A stretch of DNA of 64,000 nt from Tricholomella constricta (GCA_013368375.1 JAACJP010000006.1:186001-250000), one strand, 5' to 3'. Counted from the stretch's first letter, positions 21,641-34,046 are shown. Notes: generated by a model from the letters alone, not told the origin. Translations and numbers: made by a program.

Positions 21641-24381
21641 TTATCGATAGAGGGAATGAAAGCCTGCAGGACGGGTGTCGAAAATGGACACTTCTCCAGT
21701 ACAGTCTCCGCTGAGGGAAAAAAAAAAAGAAGACCGTCAGCTTCTATAAGCTATCAGTTGAGAGGATGAATACATACACGACAAGTGGACGTTCCCCTTT
21801 GTAGCGGTCTCCGATGCAGAATGCACCGATATCGGAATTCATCTCAGCAAGTATCCTTCCATTGTCCAGGCTATCATGAGCGCTGAGGGGGTCCCAAAAC
21901 CGCACACAGCCTGCAGAAGAAAAATTATCATATTGCCAGACGCCAGGAGCGGAAGGACGCCGCGAAGTTTAAATTTACCATCATGTCCACCCGTGACAAG
22001 ACCGTTTTGTGTGACCGTACTCCGGTCGACCCACTGGACTTTCACCACGCCATAAGACTCCCCACCTGGGTTCGTCCGACATGGTCCGTAGTGTTCATAA
22101 TCAAACAGTAGGCGGTCTAATCTTCGCGAGTCATATACGTGGGTTCGGTTGTCGTTACGACCCAAGGCGAGGTAGATGCCGTCCGAACTGAAAGCGGCGC
22201 TGTTGACTTCACCCTCGATCTCAGACGCAAAGGGCTCCAACGCCACAACAAGTACAGCCTTGGGGTTCGCGTCCTGAATGTCGTATATGCGAAGGGAGTG
22301 TGTCCGTTCTTTACCCCGCGTAAGGAGAGCCAGTCTCCTACCTAAATGAGGATAAGTTGTCGACATCTTTACAGGAAAAGAGAAAGCTCAAACGATACCA
22401 TCTTCGGTCACATCCATCGTATCCCCAGAACCGCTCTCATCGAAAGCGAAAATCATCTTGCCTTCAATTGCATCAAACGCTTTATGAAACCCTGTGAAGT
22501 CATCTTCCTTGGGCTCTGATGATGCGTAGAGGTTAGACGCTGTGGGCCCGCGGCCCCATATTATCGCGCCGACGGAGTGCTGGCTTCTCTTCCCGAAAAG
22601 GGAGAGCCTCGAAACGGAGGCTCCTTGGGATAGATTAGAGTATATGTTCAGTCTCCTACAATTTCTGTCAGTCGACATTGAGAGGTATAACAAGTGGACA
22701 TGCCGTTCAGCGACTGCCAGGACCGAGCCACCTGGTTTGAAGGCCAGGTCATGAGGCACGTGTTGATATTTCCCTGGGGTGGATCAAATGAGCTATGACA
22801 TGAAATGGGTTTCAAACTGACATACATACATGTTCCTTCAAGATCGTAAGAGTTGGCATCAGAGTTGTGGGTCCAAATATGCACTGAACCATCATTCCCT
22901 GAGGAGACAATAGAGGAACTGGAATTGGGGAATTTAGCCTGCGCGGCAGAAAGATGCATGAACCAACAGGCTACCTGCAGGGATCAAATTTGACATCGTT
23001 GACAGTGTAGTGCTTGACTGGAACAAACGATGAGTCACAATGCAAACTAGGATGCCGGAACAGACACACCATAAGATTCCCACTCCCTGAAGTGACCTGA
23101 CAACATGTGAACATCCTCATTCCAAACCATGAGGGCCCCTTCCTTATTGTAGGGATTGAGCTCCTCTAAGATGTGTCATCAGATAAGTCGTCCAAGGGCG
23201 TCGAAATCGATAGACGTACCATCCGGCTCATCCTCCTGTCCCCCTGTGGCTGCGCTGCAGATTGCAACCCAATCACCGGATTGCTCAATTCTATTGATTG
23301 CTGGTAGTGGGGTATCACTTCGCCATACAAGATATGAGAAGAATAACGGCATTACATCCAGGAGCTGTCTTGAACGAGGTGACGAGCCTCATTGATTGGA
23401 CTGTGTTGCGTCGACTACCTCTGTGTAGCTGAGTGGGAAGCAAGGACTGTATAGGCCGCGGATGTGGGGGGAAAACCTGATTGATCTGTAGTCGAGGTGA
23501 GCGCAAGAATGACGATGTCTCGAGTATTTTAGAACAGACGTGATGTCTCCATTCTATCCGTTTGGTGTGTGGGCATGGATCTGAGAAGTCGGGATGAGGA
23601 CGTCGTCTAGCGGAAGGCGGTTGTTCGGAGACTGCGAGTTTTTGAAAGCTATCCACAACGTCAAAAGTAATCTTCGATTCGTTGACCTTGACGGGCTTCC
23701 ACTGCATGGTGTTCGAATTCTGAGACCTCAATGAGAAAGTAGTAAAAGGACCCACGAGATCTTCATTACTTAAATCATATCCAGCATGGTATCGCGCATA
23801 AGCATCTTCTTCATCTGCACTTGAGCATCTAATGCTTTTCTCTTGTTTGATTCTCTGTTAATATCGCATTGAGCTTGCCTGTGGCCAAACGAAAACCGTC
23901 GGACCTTGAGTTTCATGTCAACATCTTCCCCGTCGCTATCCAGCTCGAATACCCTCTTATTCGCTTTCGTTTTCGTTTCTAATGGTATCTGAGGGGTTGA
24001 TGACCGTTTAATCAGTGGGGCATCGACATCTATGACTTTAGGAGTGGGCTCGGTTTTTCGCCTCTTCGCAGGCCGTTCAACAGGTATTGAGGTGTTCCGT
24101 GAGGTTGAGGCAAGTGGGGAGTGGTGTATTTTGATAGCTGAGGCAGGACCTGCGGGTGATCTTATTGACAAGTCAATAGCTGAGTTACCTTCAACCAACG
24201 AACATGCGGCTTACGCATAAGTCACCCGGGTTCGAGGCGGTGGTTGGGAAAGAGGCTTGGGAGGCGGCTCGGGAGGCGATAACTCCTCAATGTCATCCCC
24301 AGTTAAGTCGATGCTGATTACTTTAGTGAGGTCTACGACGATAGGCGCATCGACATCGATAACAGGAGATTTCGCGGACAT
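21641..24381 (-). CDS. WD40-repeat protein with N-terminal SIM-like tail, unknown function
   Basis: This is one multi-intron gene read from 24381 to 21641. The first exon has tandem hydrophobic-acidic motifs (SPVIDVDAPIVVDLT, VISIDLTGDDIEEL) resembling SUMO-interaction motifs, and the VIDVDAP phrase recurs further on, before a basic PAKRRKTEP patch. A TAA near 23770 is avoided by a phase-0 intron starting GTCCGACGG, after which the frame runs on through YARYHAGYDLSNEDLVGPF. The rest forms a beta-propeller: INRIEQSGDWVAICSAATGG, NKEGALMVWNEDVHMLSGHF, SSGNDGSVHIWTHNSDA, DLAFKPGGSVLAVAERHVHL, AAFSSDGIYLALGRNDN, LVTGGHDGCVRFWD and a final GEVSIFDTRPAG. I cannot place it in a named WD40 family. 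The exon list is incomplete. Confidence 0.65.
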
Positions 24382-24572
24382 CTTGAAGTAACGCAAGGTA
24401 GAGCGGTAGTTCGCGCCTATGTGACTGTGTAGCGCGTGGACGGCGAGGACGCGCTGGGACTGCAGGTCACGGTGTAAGACTTTGAGCTGCGATTCTTAGG
24501 TAAGCCGACTATTTTTTCTACTCCAAACGCGATACAGTCAAGGTTCCACGGAAACTACTCAACAATATCTTA

Positions 24573-26334
24573 TGGTGGTAGGTAGGATGCGCGTTGGTTG
24601 GAGCATACGATGAAACGCTCAACCTTTATAGAAAATCTCCGTTCTACAACATGCGCCCGAGGCACATCTACCGACACGACCAGGCGACCCGACACCTACA
24701 TCGCGAAATCTTGACCCATTGATGCACCCGTTTGCGCGGGCTAGGGAACGCACTCGTGCATTGAATGCCGCAAAAATGGATAGACTCTTCGCCAAGCCGT
24801 TTGTTGATAGTCTGGAAGGACATGTTGATGCAATCGAGGTCCTTGCGCGACAACCTGGATCCCTGACGACGGTGGCGAGTGGAAGCTGGGATGGAGGTGT
24901 GTTCTTCTTTCCTCTGTGAAGAAAAGCGATGACCAATTCGTCTCTAGGAATACTTTTGCACAATCTTTCGACGCGAAACAAGCTGGTGAAGCTTCCGCAG
25001 GCGCATAAAGGAAAGGTTTCTGGGCTGTGTTTTGCGGAAGGGGACAGGCTACTAAGCTGCGGTGTCGATCGGAATATAAAGCTTTGGTCGATTGGGAGCA
25101 ATGCTTCCGACCAAGTACGCTTTGATTTCTATCTTAACTGCTCTGAAAGCTAACGAGCATAATTGAGCCATTGAATGTCTTTCCAGGAAAATCAGCGTTC
25201 AAGTATGTGCAGAATTCCTGCATCTCTATGCAATACCCTAACATTTGTCTAAAGCTCGATAGACCATCACCGGACAGACTCTCTCTTCGCTACGGCCTCC
25301 AATCTTGTCCAAATCTGGGATGAAACCAAGTGCGTAGTCAGGCTTGTTCCAACGATTCATTGGTTCTTATCAAAAAGCAGGAGTGCGCCCATCTCAAATC
25401 TCACCTTCCCCACCTCTACCGAAACGATAACGAGTGTTCGCTTCAACCTCAGCGAATCCTCCGTTCTTGCCAGCATCGGTTCCGACCGCACATTTACGCT
25501 ATACGACATCCGGACAGGCAGAGCCGAACGCCGAGTCGTCATGCAGGCGGGTTTAGCCCTCTTGAGTTCCATTCAATCGCTGACATCTGTTTATAGTTCC
25601 GTAGCAATTCCCTTGCGTGGTCGCCGACCTTTCCTACAACAATATTGCTCGCGTCTGAAGACCACAATCTCTACACCTTTGACATCCGACATCTAGCGAC
25701 TCCCAGTCAAATCTACAAAGCCCATGTCGCAGCCGTCATGAGCTGCGACTGGAGCCCGACGGGCCTCGAGTTCGTCAGTGGTGGCTGGGATCGCACCGTG
25801 CGGATATGGAAGGAAGGCCAGGGCCACTCGCCGGAGGTTTACCATACGAAACGGATGCAAAGGTCACAGGCTCACCGTTCGATGCACTTTTCTTGCACTG
25901 ATGTGTTTATCTCATTCCCAGAGTTTCTTCTTCGATCTTCTCAGCGGATGCGCGGTTCGTGATTACGGGCTCTGACGACGGAAATGTCCGGATATGGAAG
26001 GCGAAGGCGTCGGACAAGCTTGGAGTCATTACCGCTCGCGAGCGGGCGGCCATCGAGTACCGCGAGAGTCTCAAGGACAGGTGGAGGATGGATACCCAGG
26101 TCGGCAAGGTTGCCAGGTCGGTATTTCGTATCTGTTTGTATATTTCCAAGGCACTGAGGTGGGCAATGTAGAACGCGACACATGCCGAAGTCGGTGCATC
26201 AGGCGTCAAAACTCAAGCGCACGATGCTGGATGCGCAGCGCGTCAAGGAGGAGAGGAGAAGAAAACATACGCGGGCGGGAGAGACAAAACCGAAGGCGGA
26301 GAGGAAGAAGGTGGTCATCGCCGAGCAGACATAA
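24573..26334 (+). CDS. SOF1: U3 snoRNP protein Sof1 (DCAF13)
   Basis: Sof1 is a WD40 protein of the small-subunit processome, needed for 18S rRNA maturation in the nucleolus. Exons: 24573-24578 (or just 24573-24575), 24632-24896, 24948-25114, 25168-25202, 25255-25329, 25381-25546, 25597-25862, 25922-26116 and 26172-26334. Family hallmarks are RNLDPLMHPFARARERTRAL, FAKPFVDSLEGHVDAI, SAFNSIDHHRTDSLFATAS, ANEDHN-like SEDHNLYTFDIRH, AVMSCDWSPTGLEFVSGGWD, HTKRMQRV and GSDDGNVRIWKAKA. The basic Sof1 C-terminal tail (EERRRKHTRAG) is present. The start is inferred: the frame before KISVLQH has no ATG, but an ATG followed by GTGGTAGGT lies one intron upstream. The intron at 25547-25596 appears to use a GC donor. 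Confidence 0.92.
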
Positions 26335-26619
26335 GTTTGTGTTCTGTAGGTTTTATCCTGGCGTTTGAGCCCCTCGGTGGTACCCCCAGGCCCCGGCAGT
26401 TCGATCAACGAACAACCCTTCCCGCCCTGGTGCGATACAGAATTTCTCGTTTCACTTCATTGAGCACTGCAGGAGCCAATCCGCTTTGACTATTTACTAT
26501 GTGGCTTGCGTGCCGAAAAAGCTTCAAGTGGCGCAATAGCTCGTCGCTTCTCAGGGGCATTCAGGGTCTTGTATGTTTATAAAGCGCTTCAAAGTCTACG
26601 TGCCTGTAATACAACTGCG

Positions 26620-29600
26620 TCACAAATTATTAGCCCTCAAAACCATGTCCTCGAGGGAGATGGCTCTGAAGCCCTGCCCATCAACAATGGGAGCCCACAC
26701 AGCATCATCCTGAATATACACCAACAGGCCACCCTTCCCGTCGGCTGTTGGACCAACGCGGAACAGCGGCATCCTCGAAAGCTCGTGCGCACGGCCGGTA
26801 GGGATGAAGAGAAGGTTATGCGATGCCGCGAAATCCTCCACGATGGACCTGAACGTAATTTCATGCGTCAATGCTGATGACCTCGGCGGCATTTTTGGCA
26901 TGGCTTTAGCTCCATTTCGAAGGGATGTGCTTTGTGCCAACGACTCTGCACGGAGGTCTGGCCGTGCAAGTTGTGTGGGTGCATCGGGCCCGAGGTCTAT
27001 AGCCTTGTTCATCAACTGGAGTCCTCTGGTGAAACCACGACTGACGCCAGAAGTATTCCGGATGGTCTCGGGGAGTGTCTCATCCTTCCAGTATGAATAC
27101 CACTGTCTAACCTCCTCAAAGCTGACGCGAGGGTGAATAAGCCATATATGCAAAACGTCGAGCCATTTGGGGAAGAACTCCGTTTCGAGGATTTGGGACA
27201 AAATGGATGGCCGAATGATGCCCGCCCACTGCAGGACATGTTGCAGGGGTTCCATTTTCTGGTCGCGAGGGTTGATGCGAAAGTCATCGCGGAGCGTGGC
27301 ACCAAGTTTGGGAACAATATACTTCAGTAACATTGAATCCCACTCGCCGGCGTCGAAAACCTGAAGTCGGATAGTAAGTACCAAGGGAACTACGCATTTA
27401 AAAAAAAGCTCACCTCTTTCCAAGCAGGTAGTTCCATGGGCACCTTTTCACCGACACTCCAGCTCCTCAATAAACCCCTTACTTTCCTCCTAGCATCGTC
27501 GAGGAGATCCTCCATCCGCAGCCCAGCGTGCGGGAGCCAAGGGAAAATGATCCCCTGTAAAGAGACCTGGTCTCTCTTTGGGTTCCAATCGGCGACGGCC
27601 TTCTGGACTTTGGGGAGAATGAGCTGATCAAGGAGATTGTCACGAATGAACGGTGGAAGGAAGGTGCACCAAGCTTCATAAAGCTTGACAGCCGGTAATG
27701 GGATTTCGGGAAGCCAGTCGTTATTGATGCACGTCCGAACTGTAGGCAGCCAAACGTTCCACAAAAGGCTTTCAAACGGCGTCATCGGTTTGTCCCTATA
27801 TAAAGGTGTCAGCTTGTTTGGGTTCAGATGAAAAACACGGATGATTACGTCGATACTGAAGTAGCTGAGAAAATCTTCGAGCCATAGATGTCCACCTGCG
27901 ATTGGGGTGCCCTTTCTTCGGAATTAACTCGGAGAGCACGCCGCCATGTTCGGAAAGTGGAAACAAAAGCCGTTGGATTCTCGAGAGGTTTCCAATTGGC
28001 CACCATACGCCGAACAAGAGGCGCTATTGCAGCCACGACGATCTCGTCTAGTTGATATCGTTCAAACTCGCGAGAGAACTGGTCGACCAAAGTGTAGAAG
28101 AGAGGCGAAAAGGGTTCCAAGGAAACTTCATACACAGACGCAAGCTCCTTAGCTTTCGTGCTGATGTCATCCGCCACAAGCTGAATTTTCTGTAATCTTT
28201 CAATGACTGAGGAAAAGAAGTCAGTCACAGCAAAACAAAAGTTTCTAAATGGCCGTACGTTCCGCTTCATCGGTCACTTTCTTCCGCAGCCGCGCGGCTT
28301 CTTCAGCAGCGAACGTCTTCCGCTGTTCAAGAGCCTTCGCCTCACGCGCAAGGCCGTCCAAATCACTCTTGCACGCATCAGCGATGAGTCGGACATTATG
28401 TCGGACCTCAGGTATTCGCGTCGGATCGTTTGAGGGAGACCACGCATTCAACGACACATCGGCGAGGGAAGACACCTCCCTTGGCTATAACATGGCCTCA
28501 ATCAAAGCATACTGAATGAGAAATGAAAGAAAATACTTACTACAGCGCCAGTGGCGTCTATAATTTGACCAATGCTAGCGGTAGCCGCATCCTGTCCGGC
28601 TTCGGCAATAATCTGCTCGTACGTCTTGTGTTCAAGCTTGGTTTTTATTGTCTTCTTCCGTTTCCATACGTCTGACCGCTTCTGCTCCTGGTCCCGGACC
28701 TTCTTGCGGAATTCTTTGGTTTTTGCGTCCTCATCATCACTGACAACCTCGCCACGACGCCTTGCCTCCATCTTCGACTGCTCTGTCTTCTCCTTAAATC
28801 CCTTGAACGCAATACCCATCTTCTGCGGTCGTAGCTTGCTCTCGACGGGCGTCACAATACCCTCTCCAGTAGCTCCCAGTCCAGTTCCGGCCTGCCAGCC
28901 CATCTTTGCCAACATACGTTCGCCGAAGGAGCCTCGGAGCTTGCTGAAGTGGGCCATCTCTGAGGTGCTGAGAGGCGCCGCAGGTTTGGCGGAGGAGGGT
29001 GTCCCATTCCGTACGAAGGGCCCTTTGCCGAACGTGGAGGGCAGGTTATCGATAGGTTCCGAAGGGTTTTCAACAGTAGACACCGTAATCCGAGCACCAA
29101 TCCCACTTCTTGATTGCGCGCCCAGAGAGCCAATCCCGCCGTTTAAACCTGAGGCCTGGAATGATGAACCAAGACCTCCCTTGATAGAGGAGGATTGAGT
29201 TGCAGATTTCAAAGCACCTAAACCAATTCCACCCATCCGAGGTCTCTCCGTTTCTTCCGCCTCCTCTTCTCGTATGCGTGGAGAGGGCGGCTTTGATTCC
29301 GCGTCAGAATTTTCGAAATCATCGTTGTCCTCGTCCTCGGAAACAACTTCGTCACCAGCGGCGATGTCGTTATCCATGGTCTCATCATCCAAGTCCATTC
29401 CCATCTTCTTGTCAAGGTCAACCTGTTGATCGCCTGGAACGAAGGCTGGGGCTTTCGTCCAGTCACTCTTTGTTTTTCCCGCTGCCCCCCTCCCCTTATA
29501 CGCCCTAGTTTCATCCTCGCTGTCTTCCCCAAATATTCCATAGAGAGCATCCTCCTTACCGTTCTTCCGTCTCCGTTTGTGATGGTAAGGATTCTCAAAA

Positions 29601-29710
29601 AGCTCGCGTTCCTCCCGTGCGGTGGGGTCATTTTCGACGTCAAAGTCGACATCAGACTCGTCGTAGGAGTCTGAATCATCGTCATCAAGTAGCCGCTTCC
29701 TGCGAGCCAT
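26620..29710 (-). CDS. TFIP11: Spliceosome-disassembly G-patch protein TFIP11/Ntr1
   Basis: This factor recruits and activates the DEAH helicase Prp43 to dismantle post-splicing and stalled spliceosomes. Five exons (28541-29710, 28259-28484, 27849-28206, 27414-27795, 26620-27360) give 958 aa. The acidic N-terminal region (LLDDDDSDSYDESDVDFD, YGIFGEDSEDE) is followed by a G-patch: FGERMLAKMGWQAGTGLG, ATGEGIVTPVESKLRPQKMG. The GCFC-type C-terminal half shows DPTRIPEVRHNVRLI, PFESLLWNVWLPTVR, GIIFPWLPHAGLRMEDLL and FFPKWLDVLHIWLIHPRVSF, ending GRAHELSRMPLFRVG. The exon 3-4 junction is the only one chosen by phase rather than strong similarity. It converges on SOF1. Confidence 0.93.
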
Positions 29711-30347
29711 ATTGTAAGGCCAGTTGTGCTTGCGTGTGTGGTAAGTGTTAGATCATAACGTGATCATCGTAGCCTTATGCGGCGCCGCGCCGTCGTAGTA
29801 GTACTCACGAGTCAGATAACGCACCACGCGGTCGACGTTTAGGTACCAAGTTGTTTATATCTTCCATACAAGTGCTGCTACATAGGTAAGAATGTAGGGA
29901 ATCTTCCAGAGTATCTAGATATAGCTTACAGAGCCTTACAGCTATCAACTAACATCCCGATAGACAATTAGATGGGAATCGAAATCTTCCTATTTCGAAA
30001 TCTGTCATGACAGTATTGTCTGATCAACGTGGGTGCAGGTGCCTTATCCATTCATCGTCCAACTGAGGCCTACCAGGCGATTGTTTGGAACAATAGGATT
30101 CATCTCAGTCTTGAACATGCATCTTTGTTTCCGCCTGCACACTGTGCACAGCGCCTGCTCTGATCATGATGGATCCTAAACTTAGGCTCGGCAAGCCAGA
30201 TGGAGCATGCAACTCACAGATCGTTGCTTGACCCTGCAATTGTCTGCTGAGAGTCCCTCGGTATGATAATTGTATCCGCACCCATTATAAAACACACGAA
30301 CGCTACCCGCAGTGTCGAATATCTCGACAGCCCACTTCTCAGCTTAA
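29711..30347. other. Divergent intergenic region between TFIP11 and carboxypeptidase
   Basis: This is a shared 5' region for a minus-strand and a plus-strand gene. Apart from a TATA box near its right end, I see no gene or repeat. Confidence 0.5.
30286..30292 (+). promoter_or_regulatory. TATA box of carboxypeptidase gene
   Basis: TATAAAA lies about 56 bp before the ATG at 30348, a normal distance for a strongly regulated fungal secreted-enzyme gene. Inferred by sequence only. Confidence 0.45.
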
Positions 30348-33247
30348 ATGACCGTCACGACCTGGACACGCGCTTTGGCTGTAATCCTGACCCTTGAGGC
30401 TCACATCGCTGCTTCCCAGCTTCCCAGCAGCTTTCCTCACAAATACCCTGGCCAACCTATTGGTGACTTCAGCCCAGCATGGCAGAGTTGTATGTCAATT
30501 TGACTGGAATCAGAATATTTTATTGGCATTGACTGGAATTCATTAGACTTTGAGGTGACTCAGAAACTACCGAATGTTACATTCAACACAGGGCGCAGCT
30601 ACGCCGGAAACATTCCGGTTCAACGTCTGGGACATCCAAACAATACTCTCTTCTTCGTAGGCTTTGAGAAGTCCCGCGGTTCACTTACGACCAAGAATAG
30701 CCAGGAACCGTGGGGCATTTGGTTGAATGGCGGGTACGACTTGTTTCGTTGATCGTTTTCGCGTTTTCCCCGCTAACGAGCCTGTGGTTTGGTAGTCCCG
30801 GGTCTTCCAGCATGTATGGGATGTTTTTCGAGGTGCGTCTCTCGCACCTCTTGCCTAAAATACTAATAACCGCTTCTGTCAGAATGGCCCCATACGGATC
30901 CAACCCGACTACCGCATAACATCCAATCCGTACAGTTGGAATAAGTTGGCGGATTACTTTTGGATTGATCAACCGGTGTAAGTCTCCTCTTTCCGACTTT
31001 GAAAATGACTAATGGTGTTCTAGAGGAGTTGGGTACTCAACGGCGGATGCAAACGGTTATGGTCAGTTTCGAACGCGTTTCTAGTGCGAGTTCCTAACTC
31101 AAGCCTCGTAGTTGCTGACGAGGAGCAAGTGGGAGCAGACTTCGTGAGACTCTTCAATCGGCCTTGGGAGATTACAGCGCCTGACAAGTAGCCCTAGATG
31201 GGTTTCCTAGCGAACTTAGTCAAGGTCTTCCCCAGTCTTGCGACACGCCCTCTCCATCTTACTGGTGAAAGCTATGCTGGTTATTACATCGTAGTTCATT
31301 TTTCCCTTCTATCGAAACGCAGGTTGATTCCCCTTCTGTAGCCATACATAATGAAAGCATACTTTGGCCTCAAGTACCCCCCGGTAACGATCGCCAAGGT
31401 AGCTATCGGAGATGGTTCGATTACATCCGGACAAGTGTTTGAACTCCTGCCTGCTGTACGTATCACCACCCTCCCGCATCTCTTCCAAACACTGATCGCG
31501 TCCGTGCAGCTCAGCGTCATTGAAACCTATCCTCAGCTAATTGGCTACGACCAAGAAGTGTACAAATATTTCAAAGAACAGTAAGTTGGTAACTTTAAAG
31601 ATGAAGTTCAGTTCCTTCTTGAGCTGGTCCATCTTTTCAGATCTAAACTATGCCATTACGACGTTAATTTAACTTATCCGCAAAACGGAGTAATACCCCC
31701 TGTACCACTCGTCTTGCCTTCGCAACGCGATGTCCCATTCTTGCTTCAGAATTCACTCTCCCACCACGGCTTAATGTCAGAATTAGCCAAAAGACAGACC
31801 CTCCAAAAGCGAACGCTGCAGGGGCGCGAGCGCGAGCGTAGTCGTCTTGCTTGGAAGAGGGACTTTATGACCGGAAGGCCACGTGGAACACTCGATCCTT
31901 GGGTAGGCCCCCTTTTTCGTCGTAGTGCAATTGATCTAACAGAGGATAAGTACGGATGCCTGCTACTTGATATGTTCATCGACTATGCTATCAATTACAC
32001 CTGCCCCTGGAGTAAGTTCTATTCGATCATACCTTGCGTTCCTTATGATGACATCTCTTTTCAAAGGCTTAAGCAAAAATACCGACACCTTTGGATTTAA
32101 TGTACGTTTTCCGCGAATTTTTATATCTGCCTTAATATGTAATCAATGAAGGTTTACGACGTGACGGATGCCACGAACCCACAAATCAACCAAGATGCTA
32201 GTGTATTTTTGAATGGTAAGCATACCCGCATTCATGCGCTGATATCTCTTTATGTTTGAGGGTCAAATCTAGATCCGCAAATCCGGGATGCTCTTCATGC
32301 ACCGAAGAGTAAATCGTGGAAGCAGAACTTCAATTTTGTGTTCGGAAACCCAGACGGAAATAGTGAGTGTTTCCTGAGTCCGGCACACAAGATATTATAA
32401 CGCCGCCGTACCACAGACGTCGACCCCAGTAAGTTACCCTCTCGCATGGTCGCTTTGTAGCTGACCTAGTTGTCATTGCTAGGTACTGAGTGAGTGTCCT
32501 ATTTTGCAAAAATCCCCGTGTCGATCGCATTCCAATTTTTTTCGTAGACCCATGAATTGGTTTACTGAATTTGCAACTAATGCATCTGCCCGCGGTGTCG
32601 GCGTCGTGCTATATTCTGGCAATAACGACGGACTTATTGCACACAGGAGCACAGAAAGTTCGTTTCATCCTTTAATCGCCATTGGGATGTCTATTAATGC
32701 TCGAAAATTTATAGTTGCTATCCAGGTACATTATATCAAAAGCTTTGGCGACGGCCACTGATCAGGGATCTTGTACAGAATACAACTTTCGGTGGTATTC
32801 AGGGCTTTACCGTCAAGCCATCGACACCATGGTACAACGATGCCCGCCAATTCGCTGGAATAATTCGACAGGAACGGAATTGGACGTATGTCCTCTTCAA
32901 CGGTGCAGGACATCTAGTCCCAGGCGATCGTCCCGAATCTGTATGTCTCCATAAGATTTCTTCATGGACTCAGTTTAATAATCCTTCAGGCCTTCACCTT
33001 CCTTCGCGAGTTTGTTCTCGGTAAGAACCAAACAGGTTTAGTTAAGACGACATCGAAAGGCGAGGTTTTTGTGGTCGGCGGCACAAATGCAACCTTGGCG
33101 CAAGATATCTTACCTGGTTCCGACGAGATTTACTATGGTCAAGGGGCAAAGGTTTCAACATACGTCTTCCCCTCTGCGACACGTGCGGCCTGGACATCGT
33201 TCATCTTGACCGAGACCGCAGTCCCTGCGCCGACTTCTGGTCCATGA
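30348..33247 (+). CDS. Secreted serine carboxypeptidase (peptidase family S10)
   Basis: This is an acid exopeptidase that removes C-terminal residues in the vacuole or outside the cell. An N-terminal hydrophobic signal (RALAVILTLEAHIAASQ) is followed by an S10 catalytic domain spread over about 18 short exons. Visible motifs are WLNGGPGSSSM (oxyanion region), GVGYSTADANGY, LTGESYAGYYIPYI with the catalytic Ser, VLYSGNNDGLIAH with the catalytic Asp and NGAGHLVPGDRPE with the catalytic His. Many N-x-S/T sites fit a glycoprotein. The apparent TAG after NRPWEITAPDK lies in an intron (GTGAGA ... CCCTAG), leaving ADFMGFLANLVKVF. Three exons are only 12, 7 and 11 nt. There is no C-terminal membrane anchor, so it is not a Kex1 type. 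Confidence 0.9.
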
Positions 33248-34046
33248 CTATGGGGGTCCAGAGGGGCGCAGTGGCAACGAAGTTTCGAGTCGAGCAGTTG
33301 ATCAGTTGAAGACCTATTTATGGTTACACCACAGCGCAACGTTCGTTGAAAGATATATCTATGTGTGGCAGGCCATTCATCCTCCTAGTGGACCTCATAG
33401 GTTCGATAACGTTGTCGACGCCGCGTAGCTCAGTTTCATGACAATGACTTCACATAATCTTTTCTCAAAATGAAGTCACGCGACGTGTACATTGTGAGCG
33501 CAGTACAGGAAAATGAATTACAAGGGTACATAGTGCAAATACAATGACGAGGAAACTTCTGAACCAGTAGAGATATGATCGTTTCCGCGGTGCATTTCAG
33601 AACGAATTGTTCATCCTCTAGTCGTAAAACTTGAAACAATCGGGTTGAGTCTGTAGGCTCTTTTGAAGGTAAAAACATCTTAGTAGTGGACGCCCCAAGG
33701 CATCACAAGGCATTTGGTGACAGATCAGGGAAAAATCGGCGAGAGGCTTGATCAATAACAGTGAAGGATTGTTAATTCTAGCGAAATTGGCAATGCGTCC
33801 TAGTAATTGGCGAAAGAGGCCTGAGCATCGGCGACTCAAGACATGGCGGCGACACCAAGGCGATTGCAGATGTAGTGTACAGTAAAATCAGTGCGATGAG
33901 TCGATGACTGAGATTCAGCGATCGCAGCTGAGGGAGGTAGACTTATCATGCATGGTAACACCAAGCCGATTTGTCCAGTAGGTAAGAAGGACAAGGCTTT
34001 GGCGATCAGCAAAAAGATACATCTGCTTAGCCAGAAAAAGATACTA
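33248..34046. other. Intergenic region
   Basis: This region follows the carboxypeptidase stop and precedes the tRNA. Only short open frames without resemblance are present. No repeat was recognised. Confidence 0.5.

Noticed and set aside
21717..21732. Short poly-A run as a repeat feature
   Set aside because: A single homopolymer inside an intron is too short to be meaningful.
23700..23800. Stop at 23770 splitting the WD40 locus into two genes
   Set aside because: An intron beginning GTCCGACGG and ending AACAG shifts the frame and gives one continuous reading frame through the region.
28572..29198. 208-codon open frame on the plus strand inside TFIP11
   Set aside because: It is antisense to a strongly supported coding exon with G-patch motifs and has no family resemblance.
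31120..31215. In-frame TAG inside the carboxypeptidase (after TAPDK), suggesting a pseudogene
   Set aside because: A GTGAGA donor after ADF and CCCTAG before MGFLANLVK remove it, leaving the family sequence intact.
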